Of a stretch of DNA of 64,000 nt, positions 50,625 to 59,310 are shown piece by piece. Location of the stretch: positions 1 through 64,000 of the forward strand of contig JACGCK010000207.1 in the NCBI GenBank assembly GCA_014925825.1, given 5' to 3'. The translations under genes and the position numbers were made by a program. Every line of letters begins with the position of its first letter. Within the stretch, counting starts at the first letter, position 1. This DNA comes from Pholiota molesta (lineage: Eukaryota; Basidiomycota; Agaricomycetes; Agaricales; Strophariaceae). The notes below the pieces were generated by a model. The model did not search any database and had not been told where the DNA came from. It saw only the letters and a program-made list of their open reading frames with translations.

Positions 50625-53600
50625 TCACACCTCGCCCTCTTGTGCTCGACGTCCACGTCGTTTCTTTTTCTTCCCCCTCAGCGCCTCGTCGCGTCGAAAC
50701 TCCTCGACCGCCTCGCGCGCATGTTGCATGTCGTACTCCTTGATCCATTCGTTCTCGCTCTCGTCAAATCCCTTCCAACGAACCAAAAACTCCGCCACCC
50801 CATCCCTCGTCTTCCTCTCCTTCAAGATGCGCTCGATCTCGACCTCCTCGTTCCCCTCGACGATGATAGGTGGCGGTGGCTCTTGACGCCGGCCCAAAAT
50901 CGTGTCCTCCCGCGCCGGAACCAGGCATGAAACGTGGAACACATTGTGAACCGACCAGCCATCAGGCAGGTCAAGACGGTACGCTGTATCCGATAATTTC
51001 TGCGAGATCTTGAAGGGGCCGAACCGTCTAAAATCTAGCTTGTGACTCGGGCGTGTCGAGCGCAAATCTGCGCGCTCCAGGAACACCCGATCGCCAACGA
51101 TAAAATCGGGCGACTCATCCACCCACGCATCATGGAATCGCTTCATTCTCTCACCCGCCAACTCCAACAACGCCTTCAGCTGCTCCTGGACTTCATGTAT
51201 GCGGTCCAATCTTTCATCGGCTTTCGGGACTGACTGTGAATTTACAGGGTCGATCGAGAACGAGGGATTGTACCCATACTCCGCATAGAATGGCGACATG
51301 CCAATTGAAGCATTGACCCGATTATTGTAAGCAAACTCGGCAAATGACAACCAGTCCACCCAGTCATCCTGATAATAGTCCACATAGGCGCGAAGGTATA
51401 TCTCGAGCTCCTGGTTCGCCCGCTCGGTCTGGCCGTCTGTCTGCGGGTGGTGCGCCGTCGACAGCGCGCGCTTGATGCCCATCCGTTCCCACAAGCGCCG
51501 AGTGTACGCGGCGATGAACTTGGGGTCGCGGTCGGAGACAATTTTCTTGGGCGTCCCGTGCAAGCACCATACCCGTTCGATGTATCGATCACAGGCCTGC
51601 ACCGCCGAGTCATCCTGCCGCGAGGGAATGAAGTGCGCCCGCTTCGTCGACTTGTCACAGACGACCTGCACCATGTCGAATCCCTTGCATGCCGGAAGCG
51701 GTCCAATGAAGTCCGTCGAAACGTGCTGCCAGGGGCCGTCCGGCACCTCCAGTGGTTGCAAAGGTCCGTGAGGCTTCGTCCGCCGAGGTTTCGTGCGCTG
51801 ACACATCTCGCAGCCATCCACGTAACGATTCACAAACTCGGACGTGCGTGGCCAGTAGTAATTCCGCGCAATCAAGGCCAGAGTATTGGCACGCCCAGGG
51901 TGCCCCGCCGGAATCGAGTCGTGGTACAACTGCAGCACCTCGCGCTTGATGTCCTCGTCGTTCGGCACGTACACCAAGCCCCGGAACCGAACCAACCCAT
52001 CATCCACCACGAAATCCTTCAAACGCGACCGAAGCAGAGCCGGCGCCGACGCCAAGGTCCACATCGCGTCCAGGCGCGAGTCCTTCCTTGAAGCCACCCG
52101 AATCTTCGCCAAAATATCCGCGTCACTGGGAATCGCCCGGCTAACCCTCGCCACCACTTCCGATGCCGCACACCGACCACAGTCCACCACCACCGCTCGC
52201 CGCACCTTCCGCACCTCATCCGTCTCCTTCGCCACTCTCTCCGGGGGTATGACCTGGATGCCCCCATTGTCCCGTTCGCCCACCGGCACCTCGTGATCCG
52301 CCCGTCGCGAAAGCTCGTCGGGACCCGCGCTTAAGCGCCCGGGTCGATGATGGATCATGAAGTTGAACCTATTGAGGAACAAGCTCCAGCGCGCCTGCCG
52401 CCTGTTCAGGTCCTTCGCCGTCATGAAGTACTCCAGGTTCCGATGGTCCGAGAAAATGTCAACCTGGTGGGGGTTTCCTTCAAGGTATGGCCTCCATGCC
52501 TCAAGCGCCCGCACGATTGCTAACAACTCCTTGTCGTAGATATCGTAATTCCGTTCTGCTGGTTGCATGGCCTTTGAGAAGTATGCCACCGGCCTCCAAT
52601 CGCCCGCGGCATCCTGCTGTGACAGAATAGCGCCCACCGCAAAATCTGAGGCATCAGTCTCCACGCGAAACGGCGCCTCCATGTCCGGCATCACCAATAT
52701 CGGCGCCTCCACAAATGCCCGTTTCATCCCCTCAAACGCCTCCTGCTCCTTCTCACCCCACCTCCAAGCCACATCCTTACGCTTCAACCTCTCCAATGGG
52801 CGCGTGATATTCGCGTAGTCCTCCACAAACCGACGATAGAAGTTGCAAAACCCAAGGAACTGGTTAACGTGGCGCACGGTTCGTGGGACTGGCCACTCTG
52901 TCACCCCACTAACCTTCACCGGATCCATCCCAATGTGCCCCGGCGTGATCTTGAGGCCCAAATAATCCACCGAGGTCGTACGGAAGGCACACTTCTCAGG
53001 CTTGAGGAAGAGATCAGCCTCACGCAGACGTCGCAAGACCTCCCGAACGTGATCATCGTGTTGAGCTGGATCCTCCGAGAAGATAATGATGTCGTCCAGG
53101 TAAAGCACCACATACACATCCACAAGGTCATGGAACAATTCATTGACCATCCGTTGAAAGGCTGCAGGAGCATTACGAAGCCCAAACTGCATCACCAGGA
53201 ATTCAAACTGGCCATAACGGGTGCGAAAAGACGTCTTCCACTCGTCGCCCTCGCGGATGCGCACGTTATAGTATCCCCAGCGCATATCGAGAGTCGTGAA
53301 CACCTTGGCTGCCTTCAGGCGGTCGAGGAGCTCGGTTGTGAGCGGAATTGGGTAAGAGTCCGGGCGTGTGATTGCATTAAGCGCCCGAAAGTCGACCACC
53401 AAGCGGAGCGACCCGTCTTTCTTCTTCACAAAAAAGACTGGTGCCCCACAAGGTGCCTTCGATGGCCGGATGTACCCTTTTGCAAGGTTTTCGTCGATGA
53501 ACTCCCGAAGTGCACGCAGCTCCGCTGGCGCAAGCTGGTACAGTTTCCCAGTGGGGGGAAGTACATCACCCTCGAGGTCGATTGCCAGGTCGTGCGGACG

Positions 53601-54851
53601 GTGCTGAGGGAGTCGCTCCGAACGCCTCTTGTCGAACACGTCCAAGAACTCATGGAACTCCGACGGCACCATCTCCTCCACTGAACGTTCCCGCTTCACA
53701 TCCTTCCGCGCAGCCTCTTCCGCCAGCTCCTGTGAAAATGAACGCCCCGCCGCCCCTCGAACCTCCACAATCTCCGGCCCCCGCACACTGCGCACTGACT
53801 CGCCATCCCAACGCTGCTCGAACATCCACGAAGAGCCTCCACCACCACTACTCGGCCCCGGCACACTCTCCTGCGCCACAATCGCCTCATCAATCGCCAG
53901 CCTCGCCACACGCACCGCTTCCGCGCGCTGACCTCGCAAGCGCTCATTGCGGTGCGTCCGAGCCTTCTTCAAATAGGCGAAGGACTCGTGGGGTAGCCGC
54001 AGCCGCCGCCCACCAGCAGAGCGGTTAGTCTTCCGTGCCCGCGCCGCACCTGCCCCAGTCAACGCCTTCGCCTCTCCCATCACTCCTAACAACATCCGCT
54101 GCCTCGCCACATCCTCCTCCGACACAACCTCCTCTCCACGCTTCAGGGCTGCCGCTACACGCCGGGCAGCCCGCCTTGCCCGCTCAATCTCCGCCTTCCG
54201 GGGTGGGCAGCGTGGGCCGCCAGCAGTCCGCGTTACTGTCGCAGGCTTCGCCGCCACTGTGGGTGCTGGGAGACAGTTGCGAACGCAAAATTCGGAGCGG
54301 AAATCCAGCAACGACCGTTCCCAGTCCACTGGTGGGTTGTGGCGCCGAAGCCAGTTCAACCCAAGGATTAGGTTGTCATCACCGATGTCCGCCACCTCGA
54401 AGACCAACACCTCCGAATGGTCACCAATATAAATCCGTAGGTGAACCTCATGCGTGATGAGACCAGACTTAACCTCCGAATTATCCACAGTGCGAAGACG
54501 GAGTCCACGTTTTTTCTTTATTATGGGCAAGCCATGCTCCTCCACGAAGCGAGGGTGGACAAAACAACAGCTAGCACCAGAGTCGAGCATTGCCAGAGTG
54601 GCGACAATGCGAAATAGGGATAGGGCCGCAGGATCCTGTATATGGACAGTAACCGGCACTTCGAAGGACGAGAATGGAGAATGGGGAGTCCGAGCATGGA
54701 CAACAGCTGCGCAGCGGCGTCGGCGTCGTCGTCGCTTAGGTACGGGGTGTTCTTCATCAGGGCCAGACAAAATGCATTGATTACTAGGTGGAGCCAGTAC
54801 AGAATATCGGTTGGCTGCGCTCGGTGCGACCGTGCGAGGCAGCTCTACACA
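50625..54851 (-). CDS. pol polyprotein (-1 frame): protease, RT, RNase H, integrase, chromodomain
   Basis: The frame is open from the frameshift site to the stop at 50625 (1408 codons). It has no ATG near its start, in line with expression only as a Gag-Pol fusion. Landmarks in order: aspartic protease MLDSGASCCFV; reverse transcriptase with TTLDMRWGYYNVRI, FGLRNAPAAFQRM and the catalytic VVLYLDDIIIFS; RNase H with FRVETDASDFAVGAILSQ; integrase zinc finger H-x-H/CEMC in GHPGR...YVDGCEMCQRTK; catalytic DFIGPLP, SDRDPKF and the Glu in QTERANQELE; GPF/Y region; and a C-terminal chromodomain with EIERILKERK and FLVRWKGFDESENEWIKEYD. The last ~20 residues are very basic (KKKKRRGRRA). Chromodomains target insertion to modified chromatin, yet here it sits in a gene. 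Confidence 0.95.
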   Translation of the reverse strand, partial: CVELPRTVAPSAANRYSVLAPPSNQCILSGPDEEHPVPKRRRRRRRCAAVVHARTPHSPFSSFEVPVTVHIQDPAALSLFRIVATLAMLDSGASCCFVHPRFVEEHGLPIIKKKRGLRLRTVDNSEVKSGLITHEVHLRIYIGDHSEVLVFEVADIGDDNLILGLNWLRRHNPPVDWERSLLDFRSEFCVRNCLPAPTVAAKPATVTRTAGGPRCPPRKAEIERARRAARRVAAALKRGEEVVSEEDVARQRMLLGVMGEAKALTGAGAARARKTNRSAGGRRLRLPHESFAYLKKARTHRNERLRGQRAEAVRVARLAIDEAIVAQESVPGPSSGGGGSSWMFEQRWDGESVRSVRGPEIVEVRGAAGRSFSQELAEEAARKDVKRERSVEEMVPSEFHEFLDVFDKRRSERLPQHRPHDLAIDLEGDVLPPTGKLYQLAPAELRALREFIDENLAKGYIRPSKAPCGAPVFFVKKKDGSLRLVVDFRALNAITRPDSYPIPLTTELLDRLKAAKVFTTLDMRWGYYNVRIREGDEWKTSFRTRYGQFEFLVMQFGLRNAPAAFQRMVNELFHDLVDVYVVLYLDDIIIFSEDPAQHDDHVREVLRRLREADLFLKPEKCAFRTTSVDYLGLKITPGHIGMDPVKVSGVTEWPVPRTVRHVNQFLGFCNFYRRFVEDYANITRPLERLKRKDVAWRWGEKEQEAFEGMKRAFVEAPILVMPDMEAPFRVETDASDFAVGAILSQQDAAGDWRPVAYFSKAMQPAERNYDIYDKELLAIVRALEAWRPYLEGNPHQVDIFSDHRNLEYFMTAKDLNRRQARWSLFLNRFNFMIHHRPGRLSAGPDELSRRADHEVPVGERDNGGIQVIPPERVAKETDEVRKVRRAVVVDCGRCAASEVVARVSRAIPSDADILAKIRVASRKDSRLDAMWTLASAPALLRSRLKDFVVDDGLVRFRGLVYVPNDEDIKREVLQLYHDSIPAGHPGRANTLALIARNYYWPRTSEFVNRYVDGCEMCQRTKPRRTKPHGPLQPLEVPDGPWQHVSTDFIGPLPACKGFDMVQVVCDKSTKRAHFIPSRQDDSAVQACDRYIERVWCLHGTPKKIVSDRDPKFIAAYTRRLWERMGIKRALSTAHHPQTDGQTERANQELEIYLRAYVDYYQDDWVDWLSFAEFAYNNRVNASIGMSPFYAEYGYNPSFSIDPVNSQSVPKADERLDRIHEVQEQLKALLELAGERMKRFHDAWVDESPDFIVGDRVFLERADLRSTRPSHKLDFRRFGPFKISQKLSDTAYRLDLPDGWSVHNVFHVSCLVPAREDTILGRRQEPPPPIIVEGNEEVEIERILKERKTRDGVAEFLVRWKGFDESENEWIKEYDMQHAREAVEEFRRDEALRGKKKKRRGRRAQEGEV

Positions 54852-54857
54852 AAACCC
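54814..54857 (-). promoter_or_regulatory. -1 ribosomal frameshift signal between gag and pol
   Basis: On the minus strand the slippery heptamer G GGT TTT (54857-54851, in the gag frame) lies just before the gag stop TAG (54847-54845). After a 7-nt spacer a stem forms between GCTGCCTCG (54843-54835) and CGAGCGCAGC (54823-54814): nine pairs with one bulged C and an 11-nt loop. Slipping back by one base enters the pol frame, which is open through the gag stop. Confidence 0.75.
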
Positions 54858-55975
54858 GAACCATCTGTGGACTTCGATGCCGCGGAAGCCTGTTGAGCAA
54901 GGATCTCCGTCACCACAGCCGCCTTCAGACTCGCCATCGCCTTAGGGCAGTTGAACACCATATGGCCCTCCTCGCCACAACCGAAACAAGTACGTGGCTT
55001 ACCCTGCCGCCCACCACGCTTCGCCGCATCGATGTCCATCGCATTTGGGTCCTTTGGCACAGGAGGGTTCGATAGCTGGGCACCGGGAAAGGGGGTAGCA
55101 GCATTGCCCAAAGGACGAGCTGGAATGGAGGACGTAGACTTCCCACTCGCAGTACCACTGTGGGACCCCGCCTGCTTCATCTGGCGCTCAGCTGCCTCAA
55201 TGTCAGCCAGCCTCAGCTCGCGGCGAAGCAAGATGTCCTGCGCCTCCTCCACGGTACGATAATCGGAGTTCACCAGTGCCTTCTTTGCTGATGTGCTGAG
55301 ACCCTGCCAGAACCGCTCCTTCACGAAGTCACCCTTTTGATCCTCCACCGAGAGTCGCAGTGAGAGTTCCTTGAACTCGGTGCAGTACTGCGTAATCGAC
55401 TTCGAGCCCTGAACCAGCACCGAGAGCCTCCGAAGGGCATCCGCAGGCACATCCCGAGTGCAGAAGATCTCCTTGAACAACTGAAGCCATGCCGTCCAAC
55501 TGTAACGTGCTGCGTTGGTCTCCCGGGTGCCCGTTGTCGTGATTGTCGAGGACCAAGTGTTTGCCTGACCAGCAAGGTAAGACTCCGCCCACAAAATCTT
55601 ATGTTCGTCGCTTGCAAACACCTCAAACAGAGCCGCATTGGAGATCTGGCGCACCCACTGGTCGGCTAGCTCCTTCGAGTTCGGCAATTTTGGATCAAAT
55701 GGGGTAGGCGGCGCAACTCTCGGGGCTCGAGAAGCACCCCGTGCGACGAGTGCCTGGGTCTTGATTAACTCGGCCTCGAGGCCCGCCACACGCCGGAGGG
55801 AATCGTCGAGATCAGCCCGCAGCTCGGCAAACTGGGCGCCAAACTGTCGTCGCATCTCCGTGACCACAAAAGTCGCAACCGCGTCAGCCGCCGGAGGCTG
55901 AGGGTCGGGAGGTGGAGGTGCTGCACTGGGGGGGCCCTGGGGAAGTTGCTGGTGTTGCTGCTGCTCGCCGTCCAT
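54845..55975 (-). CDS. gag polyprotein with CCHC zinc knuckle
   Basis: From the first ATG (55975) the frame gives 376 residues. The N-terminus is Gln/Pro-rich. A heptad-like stretch (FAELRADLDDSLRRVAGLEA) precedes the capsid-like region with YLAGQANTW, RETNAARYSWTAWLQLFKEIF, ITQYCTEFKELSLRL and FWQGLSTSAKKAL, all typical of Ty3/Gypsy Gag. A single zinc knuckle CFGCGEEGHMVFNC lies near the C-terminus and binds the element RNA. The stop is at 54847-54845. Upstream of the ATG the frame is open back to the LTR. Confidence 0.93.
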   Translation of the reverse strand: MDGEQQQHQQLPQGPPSAAPPPPDPQPPAADAVATFVVTEMRRQFGAQFAELRADLDDSLRRVAGLEAELIKTQALVARGASRAPRVAPPTPFDPKLPNSKELADQWVRQISNAALFEVFASDEHKILWAESYLAGQANTWSSTITTTGTRETNAARYSWTAWLQLFKEIFCTRDVPADALRRLSVLVQGSKSITQYCTEFKELSLRLSVEDQKGDFVKERFWQGLSTSAKKALVNSDYRTVEEAQDILLRRELRLADIEAAERQMKQAGSHSGTASGKSTSSIPARPLGNAATPFPGAQLSNPPVPKDPNAMDIDAAKRGGRQGKPRTCFGCGEEGHMVFNCPKAMASLKAAVVTEILAQQASAASKSTDGSGFV

Positions 55976-56039
55976 CAACTTGCGCTGCGTGAAAATTTTT
56001 TGGTAGTGTTTTGGCTTTGTTTTGAGACTTTTGTCCAAG

Positions 56040-56220
56040 TGTTAGGGTGCTGCTAAGCACGCGCAACGCGGGGCCGACAGACGCTGGAAACGAAGTATAT
56101 AGCTGCGTGTACGTAGATATATACAAAAAGACGAACCTGGAAACGAAGTGGACAAAAGTGAAGAAAAGGAATAAGGTACTCGAGGGATATCTACTGGAAC
56201 GAGTCACGTGTATCGTGACA
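56040..56220 (-). repeat. 5' LTR (181 bp)
   Basis: It is identical to the other LTR. The sequence right after it on the minus strand, CTTGGACAAAAGTCTC (56039 downwards), is where the primer-binding site should be; I cannot match it confidently to a tRNA 3' end, and it may be a self-priming site. Confidence 0.95.
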
Positions 56221-57637
56221 GCCACTGCAACGTTCAGATCCACGGTACATCCTCAGTCTAGTCTGTCGCAGATGGGTCGAGATTATTCGGACAACGCCTT
56301 CCTTCTGGGACCACATTCGTTTTACCAGGCCACGTTACACTCTGCGACCAAATCCCTTGTTATACCAATTATCTATCTGCACGACACGCAGCCGCCAGAA
56401 CCCATTATCTATCGCTTTTGATATGGTTTGCAATGGATGGTCTTTCAGCATCGTCCGCCGCGTCATCATGCCGCACCTCCACCGGATAGAAGCGTTGAGC
56501 TGTCCCGTCTACAGCAACCCCGAGATTATAGAATTTCTTACAATTGACGGGGCGCAATTCACAATCCTAAAATCCGTGACTATATGGTTCATCAATACGC
56601 GTTCAAATCCGCTTTCGTCATTCCCCCCCAATGTCTGCAATCGATTCTGTGGGTTGAAAAATGCACCACATTTACGCAAAGTCAATATACGCCTTACAAA
56701 CGGTCTTAACCCGACCGACCTTCACCTACCATGGGACCGTCTTACTACCATGGATTTTGGAAAAATCGCCATGTCGCCGGAGGAATTCATTACGATCTTT
56801 CAGTTTACCGCCTTCCAACTCGAAGATGCATCTTTTTGTATCGAATTTTCCAATCTCCTTCACATAGAAGATACACTATGGAAGGACGTGGTTACAATGC
56901 ACGCGCTACAAACATTGCGCCTCAAGTTATTGTTTCCGAGCGCGGACACGCGGTTATTTTCACATCTTCGCTTCCCGGTACTTAAATATGCCTGGATCCA
57001 GATGCATGACCACTTTCAAGATTGGGACACTTCCTTGTATACAGAGCTCTTTCGAGCGTCTACCAAATGTCTCCAAATATTGCATCTAACCGACTATCTT
57101 CCCCGCGGCAATGCTGTTCACGGGTTCGCAATTAGGCGCCGACACCGCGAGACCACCCACGGCTCGCTTGAAAAGCTTTTTGAAGTCATAACGAATGTGC
57201 GATACCTCCATCTGCCATTGGGGATACACATTCATACGGTTACATTGGAGAAAATGGCGTCGTACGCGCTTTTGCCACAGCTCCACAATCTGGACCTCGG
57301 AACCATAAACGCCTGGCCCGTTCTTCTTATGGCAAGACAGAGACGCGCACATTTGGTGAACCCGCAAGGTACATCCAGATCACTAGAAACGGCCGCTTCC
57401 AAGCCAATAGAAGATTACCAGCCACTAGGTTTTCTCAAGTACATCAACATAATAATTCCTCGTCATGGCCATGGTTTTAGCGCCCAGGATCACGCAGCGC
57501 TCATCGCAGAAACTCGGGCACTTGGGTTGCTCGGGATTCAGTGTCGTATCCAGGGTACCAGTATCCTCCCTTTGCCATTGATGAAATCGGTGCCCCAGGC
57601 TAATTTTTCCCCGCCAAACTTGAACGCCCAGGTCTGA

Positions 57638-59082
57638 TGAAGGCTCCGAATGCTGTAGCCAATTTTGACGGATTTTTTCGTTGATCTGTAGAATTCGTCC
57701 CCAAACGAAACGTTCGTCATTCAACACTTCCGAGTATTTCTGAAGCTTTTCCTAAATCCAATACTGCTCCTGCTATTAATTTTGTCACATATCATTTGCT
57801 TGTCATCGGTTCGAACTTTATTTCCTGACTTGTCGTGCTCCGTATTCCCTTTTTCTCTAATACATGCTATAACATTAACATGTTGGCACTTCAGATACCC
57901 GGGCCTATTGCCGAATAGAAGCGACACATGCTAGCTTCAGATGAACGACAGACTGGTTCAAACAATGTCAACTGCGAGGACAAAGCTTGGATTCGTTGAT
58001 CATGCTGGTAGCGCTTGTTGAATGACTCACGAAACTGTCGCAATGTTGAAAGAAGTAAATTCAAAACGTTCAACATAGAGCAAGTTGTATGGAACTCCGA
58101 ACCACGATGTCGATTATATCATCTATTGAACCCGTCTAGCGCAATTACAAGTCAATAATAACCGTACCAATGCCAGAATACCCACTTCGACGAGAATCAC
58201 GGCTGCATTCGCTCGTTACATATGAGCTCCTGAACTTGTTGCATATGCCTCGGACGCGCGCCTCTACCCACGTTGTCCCATTTCTTTTGAAAGGTCGCCA
58301 ACATCTCAAGTCACTGGTGCTAAAAAAGATTTAATGAGAAAAGGACGACAGTGATATAATACTCATGCACCTTTACCGCCTTCTTAACTCGTATACTCGT
58401 CAGCATGGTTTGCGAGTTACCGTGCACGTCGACGATTGTATTTGGGATCAGAGTTTGCATCCACCGTGACGATTGATCGATACCATGCGCATTTCGTCTG
58501 TAGTGTCACGTAATGTGAAATACTGTATTCCATTCGCCAGGGCTAGCAGAGTAGTAGTTAGACCAGAGTACGGTTGAATAAAGTGGCAACTTCTCGACAA
58601 GCACGACGAGTTATGACCGAGGCGGTCTGGCAGTGATCTGCTCCGCATCTGTCCACAAATACAGTTTGTCGCAGAGCTACGGCGTCCTCATCGACGATAA
58701 ATGCTAACAAGTGGCTAGACAAAATGGGCTTAGCTGCTCCGTTGATGCTCCCAAATGTAGCCAGGAAGTAACGGACACAATTCGCGTTGAGTCCGCGAGT
58801 GCTTTCAGTGAGATCTTGATTTTTCGAAGGGGATAATACGGGAGCGATGATGAGCCGTCCGTACACTTAGAGTTAGAGTAGAAAATGCCTGATAAAGATG
58901 TTGGCCGACCAGAAGCAATGGCCATTGCGTACTTGTTGCGAATGGTCGAAGAGTGGCAAGGGCCAGCGCTCAGACGTTCGTGGGTCCGACGCCGGCCCGC
59001 TCACCCCGTTTGCACATGACGATGTACATGTAGCTTTTGACAACGCTCCTCTGCAACGCTCTATCTTCGATTCTTCTTCTTT
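57638..59082. other. intergenic, no gene supported
   Basis: A 102-codon minus-strand frame at 58866-58558 and a 73-codon one at 58925-58704 overlap in different phases and show no known domain. The first ~100 bases are the likely 3' UTR of the split F-box gene. Confidence 0.4.
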
Positions 59083-59310
59083 TCACTGTTCAGCTGCCTC
59101 GCACATCAAGATAAACCGAGGCCCTCGGTAACGTGTGATCTCACATTCGATGACCCGAGCATTCAAGCGCCTGTTATTAGTCTTCTCTCGACCCAGTTTG
59201 TCGAACGGTGTGCATTCAGCGAGGACTCTCGGTTGCGGGGTTGCTTGATGGGAGAATGAAACTTGAGAATAGCACAGAGCGGCACATAGGAAGGTGAGGA
59301 ACACATTCAT
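59083..59310 (-). CDS. possible small secreted protein, 75 aa
   Basis: A single-exon frame with ATG at 59310 encodes 75 residues. Residues 1-20 (MNVFLTFLCAALCYSQVSFS) look like a signal peptide with a plausible cleavage site. The mature part is short, basic and contains three cysteines. No family is recognised. Basidiomycetes encode many such small secreted proteins, but a chance ORF cannot be excluded. Confidence 0.4.
   Translation of the reverse strand: MNVFLTFLCAALCYSQVSFSHQATPQPRVLAECTPFDKLGREKTNNRRLNARVIECEITRYRGPRFILMCEAAEQ

Larger units (their letters stand above)
50328..56225 (-). mobile_element. full-length Ty3/Gypsy chromovirus LTR retrotransposon
   Basis: The element spans 50333-56220 (5888 bp), oriented on the minus strand, with 181-bp LTRs identical in sequence and the 5-bp target duplication GCCAC on both sides (50328-50332, 56221-56225). 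LTRs run TGTCACGA...CTAACA on the coding strand. Gag and pol are both open and linked by a -1 frameshift signal. The domain order protease, reverse transcriptase, RNase H, integrase, chromodomain makes it a Metaviridae chromovirus of the fungal type. Identical LTRs and intact frames mean a very recent insertion, potentially still mobile. It interrupts an F-box gene. Confidence 0.97.
50212..57637 (+). pseudogene. F-box gene split by a Ty3/Gypsy retrotransposon
   Basis: The coding frame starts at the ATG at 50212 and runs to 50332. It continues at 56226 after the retrotransposon and its duplicated GCCAC, and ends at the stop at 57635-57637. The two parts add to 1533 bases, exactly 511 codons, with no internal stop or indel. 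The break falls in codon 41, inside the F-box motif: LLQHFSTTLLRSIFENFG lies before it and LSLVCRRWVEIIRTTPSFWD after it. The remainder (about 425 residues) is the leucine-rich C-terminal part typical of mushroom F-box proteins. As it stands, the gene cannot make an F-box protein unless the element is spliced out or absent from the other nucleus. The intact frame around the insertion argues that disruption was recent. Confidence 0.9.

Noticed and set aside
53510..54028. Plus-strand 172-codon frame and similar frames across pol
   Set aside because: They are antisense shadows of the intact minus-strand pol polyprotein.
50212..57637. Two separate genes flanking the retrotransposon
   Set aside because: The flanks join into one continuous frame once the 5-bp target duplication is counted once, and together they form a single F-box motif.
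58558..58925. Two overlapping minus-strand frames of 102 and 73 codons
   Set aside because: They overlap in different phases, share no splice sites that join them, and match no family I know.
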